Positions 31,341 through 41,982 of a stretch of DNA of 64,000 nucleotides are shown one piece after another. The DNA is from Aphelidium insulamus (taxonomy: Eukaryota > Aphelidiomycota > Aphelidea > Aphelidiaceae): positions 507,501 through 571,500 of the forward strand of contig JAZDSV010000004.1 in NCBI GenBank assembly GCA_036784855.1. Reading direction: 5' to 3'. How positions within the stretch are numbered: the stretch's first letter is position 1; the number at the start of each line of letters is the position of its first letter. The translations under genes and the position numbers were made by a program. The notes beneath the pieces are model-generated. The model was not told the origin of the DNA. It did not search any database and saw only the letters and a list, made by a program, of their open reading frames with translations.

Positions 31341-33283
31341 ATGTTAATACTGCGACATCGCATCCGCACGCTGCCAAGCCGCTGGGCTCATGGCCGCTCC
31401 GCTTACTCTGTGCGTCATCATACATGGTAGTATATAAAGCAGCTAATGTCCACAGTCCATGTGCGCGCCCCTGTCCGTGGTAGACCCGGAGCTGCACCAG
31501 ATTGTCGAGTGCGAGAAGCGGCGCCAACGCGACTCCATCGTCCTCATCCCGTCAGAGGCAAGAGCACCCATTATACATAGCCAGCATCTTACACCTAGAA
31601 CTTTACATCGCGCGCCGTGATGGACGCTCTGGGATCCTGTATGCAAAACAAGTACTCGGAAGGTTATCCAGGCGCGCGCTACTACGGCGGCAACGAGTTC
31701 ATCGACATGGCCGAGCGTCTGTGTCAGCAGCGTGCACTGCAAGCGTTTCGGCTGGACGGCGGCAAGTGGGGCGTGAACGTGCAGGCGCTGTCTGGGTCAC
31801 CCGCCAATCTGCAGGCATACTCTGCCGTGCTGAAACCGCATGATCGCCTGATGGGTCTGGACTTGCCGCATGGTGGCCAGTACGTTGGTTATTGTATTTT
31901 ATGTGGTGGATAGTACTGATGTAGGCTGCAGCCTGTCGCACGGGTATCAAACCGACAGCAAAAAGATCTCCGCCATATCGACCTATTTTGAGACGATGCC
32001 ATACCGGCTGGACGAGTCTACTGGTGACATTACTCTTATAGTGCTGTCCACTTGTTAATAGTTCAAGGCCTTATTGATTATGACGCGCTGGAAAAGACAG
32101 CCACGCTCTTCCGACCAAAGTTGATTGTTGCCGGTGCCAGCGCTTACTCGCGTCACATCAACTATGAGCGCATGCGCAAAGTCAGCTATACAAATTCTGC
32201 ATATCGACTTATTTCATTATCTGCTAGATTGCGGATAAAGTGGGCGCATATCTGCTGGCGGATATTGCACATACCAGTGGCCTGGTGGCGGCGGGAGTCA
32301 TGCCATCGCCGTTTGAGTATGCCGACATTGTCACCACCACCACACACAAGTCACTGCGCGGTCCTCGCGGTGCCATGATATTCTTTCGACGCGGTGTGCG
32401 CTCCGTGGACAAGAAGGGTCGAGGTGTGTTAATTCGGATCTCAATGTTTGGTTTTTAACATCACAGAAATTGTATACGACCTGGAGGAAAAGATCAACTT
32501 TTCCGTCTTTCCCGGCCATCAGGGCGGCCCTCACAACCACACAATATCTGCGCTGGCCGTGGCACTGAAGCAGGTATTACATTTGAACTTTGACTGAAAC
32601 GCTTCCTCAGATAATCGTACCGAAAGGCACAATCGGCCGAATTCAAAGAGTACCAGGCAAACGTGCTCAAGAACTGCCAGGCATTTGCCGCCACCTTTAC
32701 GAAGCTAGGATACACCCTGGTTTCTGGTGGCACCGACAATCACCTGCTGCTCGTGGATCTGAAACCTTCTGGCGTGGACGGTGCTCGCGTGGAGCGCATT
32801 CTCGAGCTGGCCAACATTGCCGTGAACAAGAACACTGTCCCCGGCGACAAGAGTGCCTTCATCCCCGGCGGCATCCGAATGGGTGCGTGTGTAATATAAT
32901 TTGTGCGTTTTTTTGTAACATGTAGGCACCCCGGCCATGACCACGCGAGGATTCAAGTCGGGAGACTTTGTCACCACTGCAGAATTCGTGCACCAGGCCG
33001 TGCAAATCACCCGTGATGCAGTCAAGACGCTCAATGCTAATGAGAGTAAGCACAAGCTCAAGGATTTCAAGGACGCTGTGGGCGAGGACGGCGGCCCGGT
33101 GGCGGACAAGGTGCAGTCACTCAAGGCCAAAGTGGAGGCGTTTGCCCGCACATTTCCCGTTGTTGGCTACACCGAGCAAGGTAAACTAGTATGTTGTACT
33201 TGCTATCTGTATACATTGAACACATCTGTGTATGTACATATAACCATCAGCACGTATAACACACACTTGCAGAAGCGCGGTGA
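31341..33283 (+). CDS. SHMT: Serine hydroxymethyltransferase (probably mitochondrial)
   Basis: Ten exons: 31341-31409, 31456-31557, 31599-31879, 31932-32023, 32068-32180, 32228-32423, 32467-32573, 32627-32882, 32926-33180 and 33273-33283, 493 residues. The short Arg-rich leader suggests mitochondrial import. '[20 protein letters not shown]', '[15 protein letters not shown]' and '[16 protein letters not shown]' (PLP-binding Lys) are diagnostic, as are '[13 protein letters not shown]' and '[11 protein letters not shown]'. It converts serine and tetrahydrofolate to glycine and methylene-THF. Intron 2 (31558-31598) is only 41 nt with a GC donor (GCAAGA). The last coding exon is 11 nt. It lies 57 bp upstream of EF-Ts. 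Confidence 0.96.
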
Positions 33284-33336
33284 GCTGATTACTCACACTC
33301 CTCCATTCAATAAACAACACTCATCACACTTGCAAA

Positions 33337-34539
33337 ATGCAATTACGCGCCAAGACTTCCTTGCTGTGGCGATGCCGCGTGCTCCCCGGCAGCCTGCGTG
33401 CATATAGTACTGGCACCACATCCTCATCGCCGCCCACCATGCTGCAAACTATGGCGCGTATCCGTCGGGAGCGCGAGGGCGTGTCCATCGCTGCAGTCAA
33501 AGAGGCGCTGACCGCGTCCAACAATGGCTACACGGCCGCCTTGAAGTGGCTCGACAGCCGCGCCCTGACCGTCGGCCAGAAGAAGCAGCTGGAGAAGCAG
33601 GCGCGTGGCAGCCGCGAAGGTGTGGTCTGCGTGCTGGAGCGCAAGGGTGTCGGCGCCATCATGGTGGAGGTGAACTGCGAGACGGATTTCGTGGCGCGCA
33701 CGGCCCAGTTCCAGTCGCTGGTGGCGCAGATCGCCGGCACCGCGCTCCTGCTGCATCGACCGCGCCCTCTATTGTCGGCTGCTGCGTCCCGCTACACCAT
33801 GCACGACATGGGTGCCGATATGGACGCGTCTGTGCTGCGTCTGCCCATCTTGCCTGATCCGCGACTCATTGCCAGCAGTGGCATTAATGGTGCTACAGCC
33901 GTGGCAGGCAATTCCGCAGTGGAGACTACAGAGCGCACGGTGCAGGACGCGATTGCCGAGTGTGTCGGTCGGCTGGGCGAGGCGATATCGGTAAGACGCG
34001 CCGTTCTGGCTCTGCCGCCCAGTGGCCGCGCCGTCGACACCACCGCCAGCCATCTATACGTGCACACGCACGGCAACTTTCCCGTGCATTCCGTGTCGTC
34101 AACTGCGGACTCGACGACGTCGACAAGCTCTGGCCTGAACATTCAGTTTGCCAAGATTGGCGGCATGGCTGTGCTGGAGACGGCATCTGCGTCTACTTCG
34201 TCTGTAGACGTTGCCAAGTTGGACACCATTGGCAAGCAGTTGGTGCAGCATATTGTCGGCATGAAGCCCACGTCAATGTCTGACCAGGATGAAAACAGTC
34301 TACTCCAACAGCCATGGCTCTTCAACCCCGAGCACTCGGTGGCACAAGTTCTGCACAGCTGTGACAATGCTTCGTGCTGTCAGTTTGTGCGTTTCGAGTG
34401 CGGGGAACCGGAAGAGTCGGTTGCGGTTGGAATTGTCTCGGCGCCGTCTTTTGGCCAGTGTGAGGAGTCTACTGAACACCATCACCATCAACATGGCCAC
34501 CAGCAAGTGCAAGAACAACTTCTCCACGCCACCGGTTAG
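33337..34539 (+). CDS. TSFM: Elongation factor Ts, mitochondrial
   Basis: A single exon of 400 residues. The N-terminus (MQLRAKTSLLWRCRVLPGS) is a mitochondrial presequence. The UBA-like module follows ('REREGVSIAAVKEALTASNN', 'AALKWLDSRAL'), then the core 'EGVVCVLERKGVGAIMVEVN' with 'CETDFVARTAQFQSLVAQIA', the signature of EF-Ts. It is the guanine nucleotide exchange factor for mitochondrial EF-Tu. The rest is less conserved, with Ser/Thr-rich insertions, as is common in mitochondrial forms. Start codon is 53 bp after the SHMT stop; convergent with fumarase (90-bp gap). Confidence 0.9.
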   Translation: MQLRAKTSLLWRCRVLPGSLRAYSTGTTSSSPPTMLQTMARIRREREGVSIAAVKEALTASNNGYTAALKWLDSRALTVGQKKQLEKQARGSREGVVCVLERKGVGAIMVEVNCETDFVARTAQFQSLVAQIAGTALLLHRPRPLLSAAASRYTMHDMGADMDASVLRLPILPDPRLIASSGINGATAVAGNSAVETTERTVQDAIAECVGRLGEAISVRRAVLALPPSGRAVDTTASHLYVHTHGNFPVHSVSSTADSTTSTSSGLNIQFAKIGGMAVLETASASTSSVDVAKLDTIGKQLVQHIVGMKPTSMSDQDENSLLQQPWLFNPEHSVAQVLHSCDNASCCQFVRFECGEPEESVAVGIVSAPSFGQCEESTEHHHHQHGHQQVQEQLLHATG

Positions 34540-34629
34540 AAACTCTCTCTCTAAATGATTAAAAAAAAAGATTATCTTAAATCTGATATATTTGTATGGA
34601 GACACCCCGATATTGAGCGGAATATTATT

Positions 34630-36513
34630 CTACTTGTCGGACGGGGAAATCATGTTCTCGGGGCGCACCCATTCGGCAAACTGCTGCTCCGTCAACAGCC
34701 CAAGCGCCATGGCCGCCTCCTTGAGCGTGGTGCCCTCCTTGTGCGCCTTCTTGGCAGCCTTGGCCGCGTTGTCGTAACCAATGTACGGATTGAGTGCCGT
34801 GACCAACATCAGGGACTCGTGCAGCAGCTGATCGATGCGCTGGCGATTCGGCTCAATGCCCACCACGCAGTTCTTATTGAACGAGACCGAAGCATCGGCC
34901 AGCAGGCGTGTCGAGTGCAACAGGTTCTTTATCAGCACCGGTTTAAACACATTCAACTATAAATGTGAATTTTAGATGTAGACTACACAACATTATCACA
35001 CCTCAAAGTGACCACTGGCACCTGCAACGGACACGGCAGTCTGGTTGCCCATCACTTGGGCGCACACCATGGTCATGGCCTCACATTGAGTCGGATTCAC
35101 CTGTGATCGTTGAGAATACACAAATGTTGGTGTATACCTATTGTGTTACCTTGCCGGGCATGATGCTGGAACCAGGCTCGTTCTCGGGCAAGCTCAGCTC
35201 ACCGAGACCGCACCGCGGCCCCGACCCCAAGAACCGAATGTCATTTGCAATCTTCATCAGCGACACCGCCACCACATTCAGCATGCCGTGCGCCTCAACA
35301 ATGGCATCATGCGCGGCCAGCGCTTCGAATTTGTTGGGCGCAGTGACGAACGGCAAGCCGGTGGTCTCGGCCACCTTGCTGGCGATCTTGACATCCCAGC
35401 CACGACGGGTGTTCAGTCCCTTTAATATAAAGTGTTCTTTGTCTAGCAATGATATATAACGGTACCGTTCCAACAGCCGTGCCTCCTTGGGCCAACTGGT
35501 ATAGACGTGGCAAGCACGATTTGACGCGGTCAATTCCATAGGTCAACTGCATGGCGTATCCCGAGAACTCTTGGCCCAAAGTCAGTGGCGTGGCGTCCTA
35601 ATACAGACTTGTATATTCAAACTTGTTATTATCAACACACATGCCTGCAGGTGGGTGCGCCCGATCTTGATAATATCGTTGAAGTTTGTGGCGCAAGTGT
35701 TCAACTGGTCGCGCAGCTGCGTCAATGCCGGAACGAGGCGACGTTCCAACTCGATGGCGGCGCAAATATGCATCGCCGTGGGGAACCTGAGTTGAGGTTG
35801 AGTCACGTTGTGGCACGGAAGTCCATCGACACAAAACATCAACGCACGTGTCGTTGGAGGACTGCGACATGTTTACGTGGTCGTTGGGGTGCACAGGGTT
35901 CTTGCTGCCCAGCTTGCCGCCCAGCAGTTCGATGGCACGGTTCGATATGACCTCGTTCACGTTCATGTTGCTCTGGGTGCCGGACCCCGTCTGCCACACC
36001 ACCAGCGGAAAGTGCGACATCAGCTTGCCGTCAATGACCTGATAAGTCATTAGACCCATACATCGACAATAGATATATCTACAAAAGTACCTCGTCGGCG
36101 GCACGGACAATGGCGTCACCGACTTTAGCATCCAGCTTGCCGTACTCCATATTGACCAGAGCGCATGATTTCTTCAGTATGCCGAATGCACTGATCACCG
36201 GCTCGGGCATGCGTTCCGTCTCGCCGCCAATGTCAAAGTTTTGCAGCGAGCTAACACGAAAGAGGTCGGCATGAGGTCATATCAGCAGACGCACACGCAA
36301 GGCCTACCGCTGCGTCTGCGCGCCCCAGTACTTGGCGGCCGGCACCTGGATATCGCCAAACGTGTCCTTCTCCACGCGGTACTGCGACGCCATCTGCAAA
36401 TCAAAAAAAGTGTATGTTAGCCATGCTAGAAAGCATGCAGCCCGCGAAGGACAAGCACGTGCCGTGCCAGTGGAAAGACGCGACCGAGCAGTTGCCAAAC
36501 GAAGCGCCTTCAT
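34630..36513 (-). CDS. FH: Fumarate hydratase class II
   Basis: Nine exons: 36513-36463, 36393-36308, 36250-36091, 36038-35848, 35786-35645, 35597-35466, 35419-35150, 35100-35002 and 34956-34630, 485 residues. Exon 1 encodes a 17-residue Arg-rich presequence. Signatures: '[20 protein letters not shown]', '[14 protein letters not shown]', '[14 protein letters not shown]', '[19 protein letters not shown]' and the superfamily loop '[15 protein letters not shown]'. It hydrates fumarate to malate in the TCA cycle. Introns 1 (36394-36462, GCACGT) and 5 (35598-35644, GCATGT) both need GC donors. Skipping the first splice keeps the frame open, so an alternative N-terminus is possible. Confidence 0.97.
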
Positions 36514-36599
36514 TGTTGCTTGCTTAAATCACGTTTGATTGTGCGTTGTACATTTGTACGGCTTTAATAGTTCCAAATTTAGAGCCGCCTGCCATCACC

Positions 36600-36890
36600 A
36601 TCAACAATGTCAGCCATTCTATAGACTATAGTCACGCAAGATGGTAGCATATGGAAGCGAAAGGAGTAATTCACGGCGATCTGTAAGATCATAACGTCAA
36701 CATATTGGCGGGTGTTTCGACTTGCCAGCCAAGATTGTGGGTGATCAATTTTGGGCTGTCTACATTGCTCCAGGAACACAGCATCGCGTAACATCGTCGC
36801 TATGTAGTCGACGAAGGAAGGTGGAAAAGTAATCCTTCGACCAGCTACGACCAAGTTGGTGCAGAAACTTTGTCTGCATAAGCTCGTAGC
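36600..36890 (+). pseudogene. Decayed protein-kinase-like fragment
   Basis: One plus-strand frame reads 'EAKGVIHGDL', stop, 'DHNVNILAGVSTCQPRLWVI', then NFGL, and continues with 'YVVDEGRWKSNPSTSYDQ'. The order H-G-D-L-x-x-x-N followed 20-25 residues later by a DFG-like tripeptide (here NFG) is the catalytic and metal-binding loop pattern of protein kinases. Three in-frame stops and the lost Asp mark it as a relic. It occupies the gap between the FH and PCCA starts. The rest of 36514-37108 holds a purine-rich stretch (GAGGAGAAGAGGGAGGAGGG at about 36942) and a CA run before the PCCA start. Confidence 0.4.
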
Positions 36891-37108
36891 ACGGTGTGAA
36901 CGTTGTCGCGTTGTCGGACGACCGATGCGTGCTCACTTGCTCGGAGGAGAAGAGGGAGGAGGGCGGGCAAGATGGCTGCTGGAGGAATCTGCTGCTCGTT
37001 GAGCACTTGTTAAAAGTTCCGTTCAGCGTTGTTGTTGTACTTTGTCCTTATCACACTCGTACCGTGAGAACAGCGTCACTATATATATTACACACACACA
37101 CACACAAG

Positions 37109-39836
37109 ATGATTGCACTTCGACCGCCGCTGGCATCGCTGGCAGTGCGGGCGTGCCGACTACCCGCGCGGCGTCGCCTGCTCAACACCAGTGCTGTACC
37201 GCATGATGCTAGCGCTGCCGTCACCTCGACCCCACCCCCGTTTGACAAGGTTCTGATTGCTAATCGCGGCGAGATCGCATGTCGCGTCATGCGCACCTGC
37301 AAGCGCATGGGGGTGAGTGCGGCACACGGTTGTCTTCTGGTGCACACACACAATGTCTACATATGACTGCATGTGCATAGATTAAAACCGTGGCCGTGTA
37401 CTCGGACGCGGATGCAAACTCTCTGCACGTGCGTCTCGCTGATGAAGCGGTCAATGTGGTGTGTATCAACGTGCTGCGACGGCCGTGTTGCGCACTCAAT
37501 TAACTTGACCAGGGCCCGGCACCCTCAAGCCAGAGCTACCTGAAGATTGACCGCATACTTCAGGCGTGCAAGGATACCGGAGCTCAGGCTGTCCATCCCG
37601 GTATGTCATTAATGTACTAAGGAAGACGTCGTTTAATCTATATATTTCCCAGGATATGGGTTCCTGTCGGAGAAGAGCGAGTTTGTTCACGCATTGGACG
37701 CGGCTGGAGTTGTGTTTATTGGCCCTAGCGAGCCGTCCATTGTACATATACCTAGATCTCTACAGTATAGCTCATCCTCATCGCAAACAGGCTGCGATGG
37801 GTGACAAAATCCAGTCCAAGATTCTGGCCAAGAAAGCCGGTGTCAACACTATTCCCGGCTACAATGGCGTCGTCGAAGATGTTAACCATGCCATGAAAAT
37901 CGGTGCGTGTGCCAGTAGTAACTGGGCAGAGACGAACATTAATTCATTTAGCAAACGAGATCGGATATCCCGTGATGCTGAAGGCTTCGTCAGGCGGTGG
38001 TGGCAAGGGTATGCGCATTGCCTGGTAAGTTTATTTTTGCCCAAGTTCTCAACACCTGGTACTTAACCGCCCAATAGGAACGACAAGGAGGTGAAGGAGA
38101 GCTTCAAGCTGGCAACGGCCGAGGCAGTTTCCAGTTTTGGCGATGGACGCCTGCTCGTTGAAAAGTTTGTCGACAATCCTCGCCACATTGAAATCCAACT
38201 CATTGGCGACAAGCACGGCAATATGGTACTACTTTGGGAAATTCTGATATCTGTGTTAAACTTTGCGCGTAGTATTACCTGCCGGAGCGTGAGTGCTCGA
38301 TCCAGCGTCGCAACCAAAAAGTAATTGAAGAAGCTCCGTCCACTCACATTGACCAGGCCACGCGCGAGGCAATGGGCAAGCAGGCCGTTGCGCTGGCCAA
38401 GGCTGTCGGCTACTACTCGGCCGGCACCGTGGAGTTTCTGGTGGACCCGCAGCGCAACTTTTACTTTCTCGAGATGAATACGCGGCTGCAAGTGGAACAC
38501 CCCATCACCGAGTACATTACTGGCCTGGATCTGGTGGAGCTGATGCTGCGCGCGGCTGCCGGCCAAAAGTTGGAGATGGATCAAAATGTACTCAACAAGC
38601 CCAAAGGATGGGCGTTCGAGTCGAGAGTTTATGCGGAAGACCCCAAGAAGTACCTGCCGTCCATTGGCCGATTGAACACATATATTGAGCCGCAAGGCGG
38701 CCCAGAAGTCCGCTGCGACACTGGCATCATTGAAGGATCCGAGATTTCTGTCTACTATGGTTCGTGGACTGTAATGTGTTGATATAACTCAATCATTACA
38801 GATCCCATGATCTGTAAGCTGTGTACACACGGACCCGACCGTGCAACGGCTCTAGCTCGGATGACCAAGGCTCTGGACTCGTATGTCATCAAAGGTATTA
38901 AGCAGCAGTTTTGTGTAATCATTTTCGCTTACTGTACCATATGTATAGGAGTCACGCACAATATATCACTGTTGCGCGAAGTGGCAACGCACCCACGCTT
39001 TGTATCGGGCAAGATCTCGACCAAATTCCTGGCAGAAGAGTACCCTACTGGATTTGCGGGTCATGTGCTGCAGGAAGCCGAGAAGGAAAAATTGCTGGCG
39101 GTGGCTGCCTGGATTTACGCTCAGCGCGATATACGCAACCGCAGCTGGGCCAAAGCGGAGGATGTGTCCATTCCACACCGCTGGAGCCTGCACATTGCCA
39201 CTGACCCGGCGCAAGAGCCTACAGAAGTTAGCGTGCAATTAACTGATGACGGCGACTTTGAGGTAGACGCTGAATTGTTGTATTGGGTGTCAGAGTAGCT
39301 AAATTGATTGTCAGACCACGATCAATGGGAAGGTGATGGATGTCACGGCGGACTGGCCGATCGATTCGTCTCTTGTCAATGCTTTCGTCAATGAAGATTC
39401 TATAACGCTGCAGTTCTTGGACGCGCTTGCTCTCGGCTTTCGCGTATCATTCATGGGCACCAAGGTGTGCTTAACATTAATGGCAAGTATAGTTACTAAC
39501 ACAAATTTAAAGTATGACGTATCTGTGAAAAATGCGAACCAGCAGCGACTGTCGCGCTTCATGAAGGAAAAGCCCAAGATGGACATGAACAAGTTCATTC
39601 TGTCCCCGATGCCCGGCACAGTGGTCTCTCTGGCAGTCAAGGTGGGCGACGTGATTGCCGAGGGTGCGGAGGTTGCTGTGGTGGAAGCCATGAAGATGCA
39701 AAATGTGCTGCATGCTGGACAGGCCGGACGCGTCAAGAAGATCTATGTGGCAGAGAGTGCCACGGTGCAGGCCAGTGACATTCTCATTGAATTTGAAGAC
39801 ATTGCATCGGCAGCTACAGCCACCAAGAAGGCATAG
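37109..39836 (+). CDS. PCCA: Propionyl-CoA carboxylase alpha chain, mitochondrial
   Basis: Twelve exons: 37109-37312, 37381-37458, 37513-37600, 37653-37741, 37791-37902, 37952-38024, 38078-38225, 38273-38759, 38802-38894, 38949-39262, 39315-39464 and 39513-39836, 719 residues. Arg/Ala-rich presequence, then the biotin carboxylase domain: '[20 protein letters not shown]', '[16 protein letters not shown]' (ATP-grasp loop), '[20 protein letters not shown]'. A BT linker precedes the biotinyl domain, where '[13 protein letters not shown]' holds the biotinylated Lys. It carboxylates biotin with ATP and bicarbonate and hands the carboxyl to PCCB for propionyl-CoA catabolism. All introns have GT donors. 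Confidence 0.97.
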
Positions 39837-39882
39837 GGGCATGAAATGCTTAACAAGCATCATAAACCACGTGTGAACATGA

Positions 39883-41534
39883 TCATGAGTAATTGTTGGT
39901 GTGAATGTCAATGTAGCGCACTCCACCGCTGCCCACGTCCCCGCCTTGCATCAACTGGCGCACCCAGTCCCCCATCCGTTTCATGGAAAAGAAGTATTCT
40001 TTGGAGAAGGGAAAGACGGGTAGTACGTGAACCATGTCGCGATAAATCTCCGCGGTCAACGACGAGTGTTCCATCGCCGGGTCCGCTTCGTTCAACTTTA
40101 CCATACGCCACACATGCTTCGATTCTTTGACAAATGTGTCAGCACGCATCTTCGGCTGAGCGGCAGCAAGCGCCGACGTAGCCTCGCCGACCCATGGCAG
40201 CATTTGCTGCGGGGGATAGAGCGCCTTGTCCTTCTGGGAGGAGTAAACAGTGGCCAGCTGATCGCTGAGCAAAATTTCACACGCGCCACACTGCGAAAGA
40301 ATGGGCGGTAGACCAAACGACAAATCGGCGGCGCGCGCGGGCGAGATGTACGGATTGCCGAGAACGTACTGCTCCAACCGTTTCAACTCGGTTGAGTCGG
40401 CATACGCATCGACTACGCCCACTCCGGCCGCATAGAGGTACCCGGGATTGATTGGCGGGTCTGGCTGTGCATTTGGATCGGCCAAGTAGTCCAAGCCGTG
40501 GTTCAGTGAGACCGATGGCATGGTCAGTGACAGATCCACCCACGGCGAGAACAGCACCGCCCCGGCCGGCATGGGAATGGGGAGTCCCAGGGAAGCAGAC
40601 AGCTCATGGCCATGATCGCGCAAAAACACCAGCATGCACAGCGCGGCACCTCCGCCAGCCGAGTCGCCCATTAAAACAATGCGGTTCGCGGGCACACCGC
40701 TACGCAGCAGATAAATGTACGCCGACAACACGTCCAGCAAGGCGCCTGTACATACGTTAGAACATCAATTAGCATGCAGTGCATGTTTGTACATGGGAAC
40801 GGCCGCTCCGGCGCCAGGCGATAGTTGACGCTGAATACGCTTGCTTCCAGTTCTGCGGAAATGTTTGCAATGATTCCGCGGGTGCTCACCGAGGACATGG
40901 CCACGTAGGCGCCGCCGTGGATGTACATCACCACACAGCGATCGAGCTCCGATGCATCGGGACCGTAGTACGCGGATGTGCGTACCCACTCGGCGGTGGA
41001 CGGCGGGTCGTCCGCGCTGGACTGCAGGTGTCGATGCGTCTCCACGAGAAACGGTTGCAGTGCCGACTGTGCCAAGGCCATAATCTCGGTATCCATGCGC
41101 GGCACATCTATCTCTGGCTCCACGGTGACGCGTAGGTCCACATCACCCCTCGGAGCCGCTGAGGTGTGCCCATAGAGTTTTCTCCGCCGCCTGTCATACT
41201 TTATCGTCTCCTTCTCAATGGTCTTGAGGGGTTTGACGGCCCAGCCCTCGGCGGCCACGCGCCTCTTCCTTAACCTCTTGGCTAGTCCATCGCGTGTTGT
41301 CTGCGCTGGGGGAAGATCATCTGCGGCACGCGTGAGATACTGACAGATGATGACAAAACCTTTGCTGGCACCTTTCTGCGCCATCTTGACCGCGTAGACC
41401 AGCACGGCCATAACGACACTGAAGCGCAGGGACCACGTAGGCCGGAGAGGTCCCACAAACGCGTGACGAAGCACTGCAGCCAGCGCCATCCCCAGCACGC
41501 AGAGGCCAAAGATTGCTTTGCGCAGTGATTTCAT
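39883..41534 (-). CDS. Membrane-anchored HSL-family alpha/beta hydrolase, paralogue A
   Basis: Best model is three exons: 41534-41372, 41320-40793 and 40745-39883, 517 residues. N-terminal hydrophobic anchor (residues 5-55), basic linker, then the hormone-sensitive-lipase fold: oxyanion motif 'MYIHGGAYVAMS', nucleophile elbow 'VLMGDSAGGGAALC', acid region near 'DLSFGLPPILSQCGACEIL' and catalytic His region near the C-terminus (a 'YRDMVHVLPVFPF' stretch). It probably hydrolyses acyl esters at a membrane. The first intron (41321-41371, 51 nt) is a multiple of three and stop-free, so it may be retained; the equivalent segment in paralogue B differs in length and sequence, which supports splicing. 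Confidence 0.85.
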
Positions 41535-41982
41535 CTGGGTTGAGTAAAGTAGTAGAATATTCCAAGCTAGTTAAATAACAAGACCGCAAGGAACTAATGA
41601 AATTTTAAAGCAAAGCATCGGTGCGCTGGCTGTTCTCAGCCTGGACTCATTTGCCGACGTGCATACCAGTACTAAATTTATAACTCTTTGCAATATCTTT
41701 GTGAGCGGGTTTCCGGAATCGCAATGCTGCAGCGCTTTCGATAAAGTGGCATAACAATATCGATATCATCAAAGTTTCTCGCACCCGAATAGTTTGCTTT
41801 AGACTTGAGCACTACTCGTCTTAATCAATATATTATGTAAAGTCAGACAACGTGTTGGTTGAAATGGGAGCTATATACTGTTTTGCTGTCAGGCACAGAG
41901 GTCTCTTATTTACTCGAAAACAAACACGCGGCCTCTGCAGTTGTTGTTTTCGTGCGCACTTTTGTGCACACTGTATCAGAGC

